A stretch of DNA of 41,637 bases, taken from positions 1-41,637 of the forward strand of contig CAMAZH010000023.1 in NCBI GenBank assembly GCA_945863035.1, written 5' to 3'. This DNA comes from Chitinophaga pinensis (lineage in GTDB: Bacteria; Bacteroidota; Bacteroidia; Bacteroidales; GCA-2748055). Below, in pieces: positions 1 to 7,836 of this stretch. The first letter of the stretch is position 1, and every line of letters starts with the position of its first letter. The notes beneath the pieces are model-generated. The model was not told where the DNA came from and made no database searches. It saw nothing but the letters and a program-made list of their open reading frames with translations. Made by a program: the position numbers and the translations under genes.

Positions 1-345
1 GCAGCCGAATTTTACGATAATGCTCTCGGGGGATTAAAGGGTATCACTATCCCTTCGAGAAGCAAATTCAGCGACCATATTTTTCATCAGTACACGCTGC
101 GGGTTGACGGTGGAAAGCGTGATGGGCTCAAGACTCATTTGGAGAAATCCTCCGTACCGTCAATGATCTATTACCCCGTGCCACTCCATCTCCAAAAAGC
201 TTATGCCGACCTTGGATATAAAAATGGGGATTTCCCATTTGCCGAGCAAGCATGCAATGAAGTCCTGTCACTTCCCATGCATACTGAGTTGAGTGAAGAA
301 CAACTATTTTTTATTACGGAAAGAATAATTGAATTTGTAAATTAG
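1..345 (+). CDS. wbpE: Sugar aminotransferase, DegT/DnrJ/EryC1/StrS family (WbpE-like), C-terminal part
   Basis: The frame is open from the first base and ends at TAG 343-345, giving the last 114 residues of a protein whose start lies outside the window. The segment has the C-terminal features of PLP-dependent sugar aminotransferases: an FHQYTLRV strand, then a short region with IYYPVPLHLQKAY, then LPMHTELSEEQ near the end. In this family the enzyme transaminates a keto-sugar nucleotide using glutamate. The catalytic lysine is not in the window. The next three genes are WbpD-, WbpB- and WbpA-like, so the likely substrate is the 3-keto product of WbpB, a UDP-2-acetamido-3-keto-glucuronate. The substrate is inferred from context; the family call is firm. 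Only 5 bases separate it from the next gene, so the two are co-transcribed. Confidence 0.88.
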   Translation, partial: AAEFYDNALGGLKGITIPSRSKFSDHIFHQYTLRVDGGKRDGLKTHLEKSSVPSMIYYPVPLHLQKAYADLGYKNGDFPFAEQACNEVLSLPMHTELSEEQLFFITERIIEFVN

Positions 346-350
346 CCAAA

Positions 351-935
351 ATGACAAACAACGATTTTTTTGTTCACGAGTCTTCGTATATCGATGAGGG
401 CTGTATGATTGGGAAAGGCACCAAAATATGGCACTTCACTCATGTAATGCATGATAGTATGATTGGTGAGAACTGTAACCTGGGTCAAAACGTAGTAGTT
501 TCCCCAAAAGTAAAGCTTGGTAATAATGTGAAAGTACAGAATAACGTTTCCATCTACACCGGGGTAACTTGTGAAGACAATGTATTTCTTGGACCTTCAA
601 TGGTTTTCACCAATGTGGCTAACCCGAGAAGTGCAATTGTCCGCAAGGACCAGTATCAGCAAACCCTTGTTAAAGAGGGGGCAACCATCGGTGCCAATGC
701 AACGATTATTTGCGGAAACACAATTGGCCGTTTTTCTTTTGTCGGCGCAGGAGCGGTTGTTACGCACGATGTTCCGGACCATTCCCTTACCATTGGAAAC
801 CCGGCGCGCCATGTGGGTTGGATGAGCGAGAGAGGACACCGCCTTAATTTCGATGGGGACGGCATCGCATTTTGTCCGGAAAACCATGAAAAGTATCTAC
901 TTAACAATATGATTGTAAAAAAAATACCCAATTAA
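351..935 (+). CDS. wbpD: UDP-2-acetamido-3-amino-2,3-dideoxy-glucuronate N-acetyltransferase (WbpD-like)
   Basis: This 194-residue protein is a left-handed beta-helix acyltransferase. Hexapeptide repeats of the [LIV]-G-x-N/x4 type run from about residue 15 to 150 (IGKGTKIWHFTHV, IGENCNLGQNV, LGNNVKVQNNVSI, IGANATIICGNTI, VGAGAVVTHDV, IGNPARHVGW). The W-H-F-x-H segment and the NVANPRS-x-I loop are typical of the WbpD/WlbB acetyltransferases, which acetylate the 3-amino group of UDP-GlcNAc(3N)A using acetyl-CoA. It lies between the matching aminotransferase and dehydrogenase, and the length is normal for the family. ATG 351 follows the preceding stop by 5 bases. The exact sugar stereochemistry cannot be read from the sequence. 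Confidence 0.9.
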   Translation: MTNNDFFVHESSYIDEGCMIGKGTKIWHFTHVMHDSMIGENCNLGQNVVVSPKVKLGNNVKVQNNVSIYTGVTCEDNVFLGPSMVFTNVANPRSAIVRKDQYQQTLVKEGATIGANATIICGNTIGRFSFVGAGAVVTHDVPDHSLTIGNPARHVGWMSERGHRLNFDGDGIAFCPENHEKYLLNNMIVKKIPN

Positions 936-946
936 CCCGCAATACT

Positions 947-1900
947 TTGGAAAGCACTAAAAACTTCGCCATCATCGGAGTGGCAGGATACATTGCCGTT
1001 CGCCATCTCAAGGCAATTAAAGAAACAGGAAATGTATTGCTGGCCGCGCTCGACAAGTTCGATAGCGTAGGCTTTATCGACAATTATTTTCCCGATGCAG
1101 ACTTTTTTGTGGAATTCGAGCGTTTCGACCGTCATATCGACAAGCTAAAGCGTGGGGGTAAAAAAGTGGATTACGTAAGTATCTGCTCACCCAATTACCT
1201 TCACGATTCCCATATCCGCTTTGCCCTGCGCAATGATCTGGATGCCATTTGCGAAAAGCCCGTGGTACTCAATCCCTGGAATATCGATGCGCTGCAAAGT
1301 TTCGAAAAGGAAACGGGCCGCAGGGTATACAATATTCTTCAGCTTCGTCTTCACCCCTCTATTCTGGATCTCAAAAAGCGGATAGATGAGGGCCCGGCCG
1401 ACAAAGTTTATGAGATCGATCTTTCGTATATCACCAGTCGCGGAAACTGGTACCATTTCTCCTGGAAGGGCGATGAGCACAAGTCGGGCGGTATTGCCAC
1501 AAACATCGGGGTGCATTTCTTTGATATGCTTACCTGGATTTTCGGGGGAGTAAAAGGCAATACCGTACATATCCTTAAAAAAGATAAGGCTGCCGGATAT
1601 TTGGAACTCGAAAAAGCCCGCGTGCGTTGGTTCATGAGTATTGATTACAACGATGTTCCCAAAGCTTTCCAGGAAAAAGGGCAAAGAACCTTCCGGTCAA
1701 TAACCGTTGATGGGGAAGAACTTGAGTTCAGTGGAGGATTTACCGATCTTCACACCCAAACATATCAGGCGATCCTCGCGGGGAAAGGATTCGGACTTGA
1801 AGAGGCCCGCACATCAATAGAAACAGTATATAACATTAGAAATGCTTCTCCGGTGGGATTAAAGGGAGAAGTTCACCCCATTGCTCATACCATAAAATAA
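947..1900 (+). CDS. wbpB: UDP-N-acetylglucosaminuronate 3-dehydrogenase, Gfo/Idh/MocA family (WbpB-like)
   Basis: This 317-residue NAD-dependent oxidoreductase oxidises C3 of UDP-GlcNAcA in the WbpA-B-E-D pathway. The N-terminus (KNFAIIGVAGYIAVRHLKAI) is the nucleotide-binding start of the WbpB subgroup, where GAAGYIA-type loops replace the usual GxGxxG. CEKPVVLNPW near residue 105 holds the family's conserved EKP lysine. A GGIATNIGVHFFDML segment near 180-195 carries the histidine expected in the active site. The start is TTG at 947: no ATG or GTG lies upstream in frame after the wbpD stop, and starting here gives the N-terminus usual for the family. It sits 11 bases after wbpD and 5 bases before wbpA. 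Confidence 0.9.
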   Translation: MESTKNFAIIGVAGYIAVRHLKAIKETGNVLLAALDKFDSVGFIDNYFPDADFFVEFERFDRHIDKLKRGGKKVDYVSICSPNYLHDSHIRFALRNDLDAICEKPVVLNPWNIDALQSFEKETGRRVYNILQLRLHPSILDLKKRIDEGPADKVYEIDLSYITSRGNWYHFSWKGDEHKSGGIATNIGVHFFDMLTWIFGGVKGNTVHILKKDKAAGYLELEKARVRWFMSIDYNDVPKAFQEKGQRTFRSITVDGEELEFSGGFTDLHTQTYQAILAGKGFGLEEARTSIETVYNIRNASPVGLKGEVHPIAHTIK

Positions 1901-1905
1901 TAAAT

Positions 1906-3195
1906 ATGTATACAGAACTAGTTGAAAGAAAGCAAAAGCTGGCCGTTATCGGTCTTGGATACGTTGGACTTCCAATTGCTCTTGAATTTGCCCGAAAAAT
2001 TGAGGTTATTGGCTTCGATATCAAGCCAGAAAGGATTGATCTGATGAACAGGAAAATCGATCCCAGCAACGAACTCGAATCCTCAGATTTCGACAACTGC
2101 AATATTTATTTCACCGCAAAACCCGAGGAGCTAAAAGAGGCAACCTTCTTTATTGTTGCTGTGCCTACTCCTATCGACGAGCATAAACTCCCTGACCTTA
2201 AGCCGCTTCTGAGTGCGACCGCAACTGTCGGGCAAGTTCTTAAAAAAGGCGATTATGTGGTGTATGAAAGTACCGTTTATCCGGGTTGCACCGAAGAGGA
2301 CTGTATCCCCATTCTGGAGAAAAAGTCAGGCCTGAAATACATCAGGGATTTCAAAGTCGGATTTTCACCCGAGCGTATTAACCCGGGCGACAAAAATCAC
2401 ACCCTCACCAAAATCATGAAGGTTACATCGGGCTGCGATGAGCAATCCTCAGAAGAAATTGCAAAAGTTTATGAACTTGTTATTACTGCCGGGGTGCATC
2501 GTGCCAGCTCCATCAAGGTTGCTGAAGCCGCAAAAATTATTGAAAATACTCAGCGGGATATCAATATCGCCTTCATGAACGAGCTCTCCATGATCTTTTC
2601 CAAAATGGGAATCAATACCTATGAGGTTCTCGAAGCAGCGGGTACCAAATGGAACTTTCTGAAATTCTACCCCGGTTTGGTCGGTGGCCATTGCATCGGT
2701 GTCGATCCTTATTACCTGACTTATAAATCGGCCAAATACGGTCACCATGCACAGATTATAAATGCCGGGCGCTCAATTAACGACAGCATGGGCCAGTACA
2801 TAGCCCGCGAAATCGTTCAGAAACTTATCGCCCTGGGTAAGGAATTGAAAAATGCAAGGGTGCTTGTTATGGGCATCACGTTTAAGGAAAATGTCAGCGA
2901 CATCCGAAACTCCAAGGTTGTTGACGTGATTATGGAACTAAAGCAGTTCGGACTTCATGTTGACGTTATTGATCCCCACGCCGCCCCTGAAGAAGTTATG
3001 GAAGAATACGGCATCGACATGTCCGAAACCGTTAATCCCCGCTACGACGCTATCGTGGCAGCAGTTAGCCATGAGGAATATCTGAATAAGGATGAAAAGT
3101 ATTTCAGGGGAATTGTGCACGAACCGGCTCTGATGGCCGATTTAAAAGGGATTTACCGCGACAGGATTAAACACCTTGTTTATTGGAGCCTCTAG
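1906..3195 (+). CDS. wbpA: Nucleotide-sugar 6-dehydrogenase (UDP-HexNAc dehydrogenase, WbpA/WbpO type)
   Basis: This 429-residue UDP-glucose/UDP-HexNAc dehydrogenase oxidises C6 of a UDP-N-acetylhexosamine to the uronic acid, using NAD. The Rossmann loop VIGLGYVGLPIALEFAR is at about residues 14-30. YESTVYPGCTEE (about 118-130) precedes the substrate domain. The catalytic cysteine is Cys263 in GGHCIGVDPYYLTYK. The UDP-binding C-terminal domain (LVMGITFKENVSDIRNSK) starts near residue 325. The NDSMGQYIA segment is shared with TviB/WbpO/CapL enzymes, so C4 configuration (GlcNAc or GalNAc) is not settled. The neighbouring genes favour UDP-GlcNAc as the entry substrate. ATG 1906 lies 5 bases after wbpB. 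Confidence 0.92.
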   Translation: MYTELVERKQKLAVIGLGYVGLPIALEFARKIEVIGFDIKPERIDLMNRKIDPSNELESSDFDNCNIYFTAKPEELKEATFFIVAVPTPIDEHKLPDLKPLLSATATVGQVLKKGDYVVYESTVYPGCTEEDCIPILEKKSGLKYIRDFKVGFSPERINPGDKNHTLTKIMKVTSGCDEQSSEEIAKVYELVITAGVHRASSIKVAEAAKIIENTQRDINIAFMNELSMIFSKMGINTYEVLEAAGTKWNFLKFYPGLVGGHCIGVDPYYLTYKSAKYGHHAQIINAGRSINDSMGQYIAREIVQKLIALGKELKNARVLVMGITFKENVSDIRNSKVVDVIMELKQFGLHVDVIDPHAAPEEVMEEYGIDMSETVNPRYDAIVAAVSHEEYLNKDEKYFRGIVHEPALMADLKGIYRDRIKHLVYWSL

Positions 3196-3231
3196 TTTCT
3201 TTAGACAAAGGGATAACTATAAAATTACAAC

Positions 3232-4257
3232 ATGAGCAAATTAATCCTTGTTACCGGAGGTACCGGTTATATCGGTTCTCATACCTGCGTAGAGCTTATG
3301 AATGAAGGGTTTGAGGTATTAATTGCCGACAACCTGTCCAATTCGGATATAAGCGTTCTCGATGGCATAGAGAAGACTTCGGGCAAAAGACCGATTTTCG
3401 AAAAGGTTGACCTGTCGGACGAGACTTCCACAAACCTGCTTTTCGATAAATACCCGGGAATTGTAGCCATAATTCATTTTGCGGCTTACAAAGCGGTTGG
3501 GGAATCGGTTAGTATCCCTCTAAAATACTATTACAACAACCTGAACTCCCTGATTCATTTGTTGAACAATATGGAGCGCAAAAATGTGTCAAACATCGTT
3601 TTCAGCTCCTCATGTACGGTTTATGGAGAACCCGATGAGCTTCCGGTTACCGAGAAAGCCCCCATTAAACCGGCAAGTTCGCCCTATGGAAACACCAAGC
3701 AGATTTGCGAGGAAATCCTCAGGGACACAGGAGCTGTAAATGAAAACCTCAATATCATCTCTCTCCGATATTTTAATCCTGTGGGTGCTCATCCTTCGGC
3801 TAATATCGGTGAACTTCCGTTAGGCGTGCCCAACAACCTGGTTCCTTTTATCACCCAGACAGCAATTGGTCTGCGCGATGAACTAAAGGTCTTCGGAAGC
3901 GATTATAATACCCCCGACGGTACCGCAATCCGCGACTATATCAATGTTGTTGACCTTGCAAAGGCACATGTTATTGCGATCAAGAGACTTCTGGGGAAAA
4001 CGGGAAAGAAAAAGCTCGAGGTATTTAACCTGGGAACAGGCCGGGGCGTATCGGTACTGGAAGTGATAAATGCTTTCGAGAAAGCCAGCGGCGTAAAACT
4101 CAAATACAAAATTGTTGATCGCAGGGAAGGCGATGTGGAGAAAGTTTTTGCCGATACCCGCTTTGCAAATGTCGAACTGGGATGGAAGGCAGAAAAAAAC
4201 CTTGAGGAAACCCTGGCTTCCGCATGGAACTGGGAAAAGAAAATCCGAAACAAGTAA
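3232..4257 (+). CDS. galE: UDP-glucose 4-epimerase
   Basis: This 341-residue extended short-chain dehydrogenase interconverts UDP-glucose and UDP-galactose (possibly also the N-acetyl forms) through a bound NAD. Visible motifs are the N-terminal TGGTGYIGSHTCVEL, the SSSCTVYGEP strand that carries the catalytic Ser region, and the YGNTK pair (Tyr152, Lys156). RDYINVVDLAKAHV near residue 232 is diagnostic of GalE. Length and motif order are normal. It lies 36 bases after wbpA and 11 bases before the true start of rmlB, so it belongs to the same operon and would supply galactose-type precursors for the surface polysaccharide. Confidence 0.96.
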   Translation: MSKLILVTGGTGYIGSHTCVELMNEGFEVLIADNLSNSDISVLDGIEKTSGKRPIFEKVDLSDETSTNLLFDKYPGIVAIIHFAAYKAVGESVSIPLKYYYNNLNSLIHLLNNMERKNVSNIVFSSSCTVYGEPDELPVTEKAPIKPASSPYGNTKQICEEILRDTGAVNENLNIISLRYFNPVGAHPSANIGELPLGVPNNLVPFITQTAIGLRDELKVFGSDYNTPDGTAIRDYINVVDLAKAHVIAIKRLLGKTGKKKLEVFNLGTGRGVSVLEVINAFEKASGVKLKYKIVDRREGDVEKVFADTRFANVELGWKAEKNLEETLASAWNWEKKIRNK

Positions 4258-4268
4258 AACCTAATCGT

Positions 4269-5321
4269 ATGAAAACTATACTTATTACCGGAGGTGCCGG
4301 ATTCATCGGATCTCATGTTGTCAGGCTCTTTGTGAACAAATATCCGGAATATAAAATCGTCAATCTCGACAAACTCACTTATGCGGGTAACCTGGAGAAT
4401 ATCAGGGATATCGAGAGCAAATCCAATTACGAGTTTGTGAAAGGGGATATTGTTGATGGAGCTTTCATTTCCGAATTGTTCAAGAAGTATGGTTTCCAGG
4501 GAGTTATCCATCTGGCCGCTGAGTCCCATGTCGACCGGTCCATATCAAACCCCACTGAATTTATTTATACCAACATTATTGGAACGGTAAACCTGCTCAA
4601 TGCTGCCAGAGCGGAGTGGACGGAAAGGCCGGGAGACAATCTTTTTTACCATATCTCCACCGACGAGGTATATGGTAGTCTGGGCGAAGAGGGCCTTTTC
4701 ACGGAAGAAAGTTCGTACGACCCCCGCAGCCCCTATTCAGCATCGAAAGCCAGCTCCGATCACCTTGTGCGTGCATGGTACCACACTTTTAAACTGCCGG
4801 TTGTTATTTCAAATTGCAGTAACAATTATGGGCCCAACCAGTTCCCTGAAAAGCTCATTCCGCTGGCCATTAACAATATTAAAAACATGAAGGCAGTTCC
4901 TGTTTACGGCAAGGGGGAGAATATCCGCGACTGGCTATTTGTTGAAGATCACGCAAAAGCCATTGATGAGATTTTTCACCGGGGAAAGACTGGCGAAACC
5001 TATAATATCGGTGGCATAAACGAGTGGAAGAATATTGATCTTATACAGCTGCTGTGCACGATCATGGATGAGAAGCTCAACCGCAGTGCCGGTACTTCAG
5101 CCTCCCTTATCACCTATGTGAAAGACCGTGCAGGACATGATCTCCGTTATGCCATCGACTCCTCAAAACTCCAGGCCGATCTGAACTGGGCTCCTTCGCT
5201 TCAGTTTGAGGAAGGCTTGGCTAAGACAGTGGAATGGTATCTCCGCAACGAAGTATGGATGAACAACGTGATGACCGGGGATTACGAAAAGTATTATGAT
5301 AAGCAGTATGTGAAGCGCTGA
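4269..5321 (+). CDS. rmlB: dTDP-glucose 4,6-dehydratase
   Basis: This 350-residue enzyme catalyses the second step of dTDP-6-deoxysugar synthesis (rhamnose, quinovosamine and others). Motifs are ITGGAGFIGSHVVR (residues 5-18), HLAAESHVDRSI, STDEVYGSLGEEGLFTEES (the Asp-Glu dehydratase pair), and YSASK with Tyr156 and Lys160. WYHTFKLPVVISNCSNNYGPNQ is typical of RmlB. I chose ATG 4269 because it gives MKTILITGGAGF, the usual N-terminus. The upstream in-frame ATG at 4224 lies inside galE and would add a 15-residue tail with no family counterpart. No rmlA, rmlC or rmlD is present in the window, so the end product is unknown. It is the last gene of the polysaccharide operon here. Confidence 0.96.
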   Translation: MKTILITGGAGFIGSHVVRLFVNKYPEYKIVNLDKLTYAGNLENIRDIESKSNYEFVKGDIVDGAFISELFKKYGFQGVIHLAAESHVDRSISNPTEFIYTNIIGTVNLLNAARAEWTERPGDNLFYHISTDEVYGSLGEEGLFTEESSYDPRSPYSASKASSDHLVRAWYHTFKLPVVISNCSNNYGPNQFPEKLIPLAINNIKNMKAVPVYGKGENIRDWLFVEDHAKAIDEIFHRGKTGETYNIGGINEWKNIDLIQLLCTIMDEKLNRSAGTSASLITYVKDRAGHDLRYAIDSSKLQADLNWAPSLQFEEGLAKTVEWYLRNEVWMNNVMTGDYEKYYDKQYVKR

Positions 5322-5599
5322 ACCGGGAAACTAATCCAAACCCAAATCCTATTCTAAAAAGAGAAAGTAAAAGGCAGCGCTTAAGAATCTATTAGTTCAA
5401 AGTGCAGCTGTATTTTTTTTACTGGGAATACCTTTTAAAGGGTACGGCATGATTTCTCTCCCCTGTCCCTTCTTTGCTGCCGCGAGGTCGTAGCAGAGGG
5501 CAGTAGGATTCGTTAAATGCGGAGAAAAATCATCGAAAATGCCAATCTGCCAAAGTAGAATTGAGCGTAGATTATTATAAACCTAATGCCAACATTCTC

Positions 5600-7009
5600 A
5601 TGCGTCAAAAACTTAGTCTTATTGTAATGGGTGTAATGTTGTTTTCAAGCCTTACTGCACAGAACTCCGAGACGGTTCTGGTCGTTGGCGAAGCCGTTGT
5701 TCTCGGCAAAGCCTGGCCGGCAAATGGTGGAGGTTTTGCGCTTTTGACAGATGCCGACCGTCAATATGTGGTATACTATAATTCGGAAGGGCGAACGGTT
5801 GCGGCACAACGGCCGCTCTCTCAAACGAGTTGGACCCAAATCATACTTCCCTCAAAAGTGGACCACGCACCTCGGGGGGGTGTGGATGAGTCCAGCACGA
5901 TAGCCGGGTTTGATGCTCACAACTATATTACCATGGCTGTGGATTCAGAAGGTTATATACACGTTTCACTAAATCATCATGTAAACCGTTTGACCTATTT
6001 CCGATCAACCCAGGCGCACGACATTTCCACCTTGGTTCAGGTTGATGCTATGGTTGGCGATGGTTCGCAGCAGGAGGATCGGGTGACCTATCCCAAGTTC
6101 ATGACCGCACCCACCGGAGAATTGTTATTCCACTATCGGCATGGCAGTAGTGGAGCCGGGAACGAAGTCTATAATATCTACAATGTGAAAAACCAAACAT
6201 GGACGCGTTTCTTGATTGAGCCCCTGATATCCGGCGAGGGATTGCGGAACGCATATCAGGTAGGGCCTTTCCTTGGTCCGGATGGATGGTATCATCTTGG
6301 TTGGGTTTGGAGAGACACGCCAGATGCTTCCACAAGCCACGACCCATCGTATGCCAAAAGCTCCGATTTGAAAAACTGGGAAACTGCAGCGGGCAACCCA
6401 CTCTCTTTACCGATTATATTTGGCGATACCGGGACTCGAATCGATCCAATTCCAGTCAAGGGCGGAATCATTAACGGAGGACTAAAACTAGGGTTTGATA
6501 GCTCAAACGGCTTTGTTGCAACCTACCACAAATTTGACGAATCGGGATATACACAAGTCTATGCCTCACGGTTTAGGAATGGTGGGTGGGATAGTCATAA
6601 GATTTCCGATTGGAATTACCGCTGGGATTTCGGTGGTCACGGAACCTTGGAGTTTATGATTTTCATTGATGGCACCCGACCCTACGGCGAAGGCCTGCTT
6701 GCGATGAATTATGTGCACCGTAAATACGGGTCTGGCGTTTTGGTTTTCAATGAGGATACCCTGGAACCTATTGCTGTGGAACCACAGCGAAGAGCCTATC
6801 CGATTGCACTAGACCTTTTGGAATCCCCCTTTCCGGATATGGAGGTTCACTTTGCCTTGGATTCCGGAGTCGATCCCGACACTTCCTCTCATTATCGCTT
6901 GCGTTGGGAGGCCCTCGGTTCCGGAAACGACTTTCCCCGCACGGTAGCCGATGAACCAAGCGATTTGATTTTATACAAGATCGTTTCCCACGACGATTCT
7001 CCCTTATGA
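5600..7009 (+). CDS. Secreted BNR-repeat (BNR_4-like) protein, possible carbohydrate-active enzyme
   Basis: This 469-residue protein has a signal peptide (MRQKLSLIVMGVMLFSSLTAQ). The mature part resembles the BNR_4 beta-propeller family: GGVDESSTIAGFDAHNYITMAVDSEGYIHVS, NHHVNRLTYFRS, the HYRHGSSGAGNEVYN stretch, GWVWRDTP..TSHDPSYAKSSDLKNW, and GGHGTLEFM. Ulvan lyases (PL24/PL25) and related rhamnosidases share this clan, so a role in degrading a marine-type or plant polysaccharide is possible. The activity cannot be assigned from sequence alone. ATG 5600 was chosen because it puts the signal peptide at the N-terminus; the frame extends upstream to a TTG at 5561. It is flanked by operon ends and a broken oxidoreductase, and it looks like the intact survivor of a larger carbohydrate locus. 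Confidence 0.8.
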   Translation: MRQKLSLIVMGVMLFSSLTAQNSETVLVVGEAVVLGKAWPANGGGFALLTDADRQYVVYYNSEGRTVAAQRPLSQTSWTQIILPSKVDHAPRGGVDESSTIAGFDAHNYITMAVDSEGYIHVSLNHHVNRLTYFRSTQAHDISTLVQVDAMVGDGSQQEDRVTYPKFMTAPTGELLFHYRHGSSGAGNEVYNIYNVKNQTWTRFLIEPLISGEGLRNAYQVGPFLGPDGWYHLGWVWRDTPDASTSHDPSYAKSSDLKNWETAAGNPLSLPIIFGDTGTRIDPIPVKGGIINGGLKLGFDSSNGFVATYHKFDESGYTQVYASRFRNGGWDSHKISDWNYRWDFGGHGTLEFMIFIDGTRPYGEGLLAMNYVHRKYGSGVLVFNEDTLEPIAVEPQRRAYPIALDLLESPFPDMEVHFALDSGVDPDTSSHYRLRWEALGSGNDFPRTVADEPSDLILYKIVSHDDSPL

Positions 7010-7018
7010 TTTTTACTC

Positions 7019-7141
7019 TCTTACTAGTAAGATTCGCATTAGGGAATTAGTCAGGAGCACGTTAAAAAACGCAACAACCAATAACGTGTTGTCTCCATTG
7101 TTTAAACTTGCCAATGCTCCAATCTGACTATTATTGGCAAG
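7019..7141. repeat. Cluster of three inverted repeats between the BNR gene and the broken oxidoreductase
   Basis: Three separate dyads occur in 123 bases. A 14-base perfect palindrome (TCTTACTAGTAAGA) lies at 7019-7032. CACGTTA (7058-7064) pairs with TAACGTG (7082-7088) across 17 bases. CTTGCCAAT (7107-7115) pairs with ATTGGCAAG (7133-7141), also across 17 bases. None is followed by a T-run, so they are not ordinary terminators. They could be operators for the locus that once ran through the oxidoreductase; this is inference. Confidence 0.5.
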
Positions 7142-7172
7142 CATACCATCATTACCATTTCATCATAACAAA

Positions 7173-7735
7173 ATGCAAATATCAGATCAAAACCATCCTA
7201 CAGATCACCCGAAAACTATTCATTGGGGCATTATCGGTTGCGGTAATGTAACGGAGCTGAAGAGCGGTCCCGCTTTTCAGAAAGTGCCCGGCTCAAAGCT
7301 TGTGGCTGTGATGCGTCGCAATGCAGACTTGGCCCGTGATTATGCAAAGCGGCATGGCGTAGCTCGCTGGTACAGCGATGCTTCGGAACTTATTAACGAC
7401 CCTCAGGTGGATGCCGTTTATGTGGCCACTCCTCCCGATTCGCATGCGCTGTATGCCATTCAGGCAATGAAAGCTGGAAAGCCAGTGTATGTGGAAAAGC
7501 CTATGGCACCGATGGGAAAATAGTATTATCCTGTTTTGAAAAAAAGCCGATACTACTGGCAAAGGACGCAAAACTTAGTTCTTTTGACTTTCAGAATCCC
7601 GAAAATATCGCTTTTTATTTAGTTGAGCAGGTAACAGGCGCCATGCAGGGCAGAAACCAATGCGTAAGTACTATGTATAGCGCAGCCCGCACAAATAGGG
7701 TGTTGGAAGAAATTGTAAGCGGGTATTATAAATGA
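7173..7735 (+). pseudogene. Gfo/Idh/MocA-family oxidoreductase, internally deleted and frameshifted
   Basis: From ATG 7173 the frame gives about 112 residues of a normal nucleotide-binding domain (WGIIGCGNVTELKSGPAF near the start, the ATPPDSHALYAIQAMKAGKP helix, then VEKPMA) and stops at TAG 7521. From about 7508 a different frame continues to TGA 7733-7735 and encodes about 75 residues that look like the C-terminus of the same family (DGKIVLSCF, FDFQNPENIAFYLVEQV, STMYSAARTNRVLEEI). The two parts together are about 140 residues shorter than a usual member, and the missing piece is the catalytic alpha/beta domain. One deletion that also changed the frame explains the structure. The product would not be a working dehydrogenase. 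A distinct intact relative is the WbpB-type gene earlier in the window. Confidence 0.82.
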
Positions 7736-7836
7736 AGTTCACGATCCAGCAAGGCAATAAAATTACAGTAAAGCGGCGATATTGAACAAATCTGTGAATC
7801 CGGAGAACATATCGGGAATACCCAATGGCTCCCGTA

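Noticed and set aside
5322..5599. The 278-base gap between rmlB and the BNR gene as a possible structured RNA or integration site
   Set aside because: Only a weak imperfect hairpin around 5480-5500 is visible. No tRNA, integrase or repeat pair supports an attachment site.
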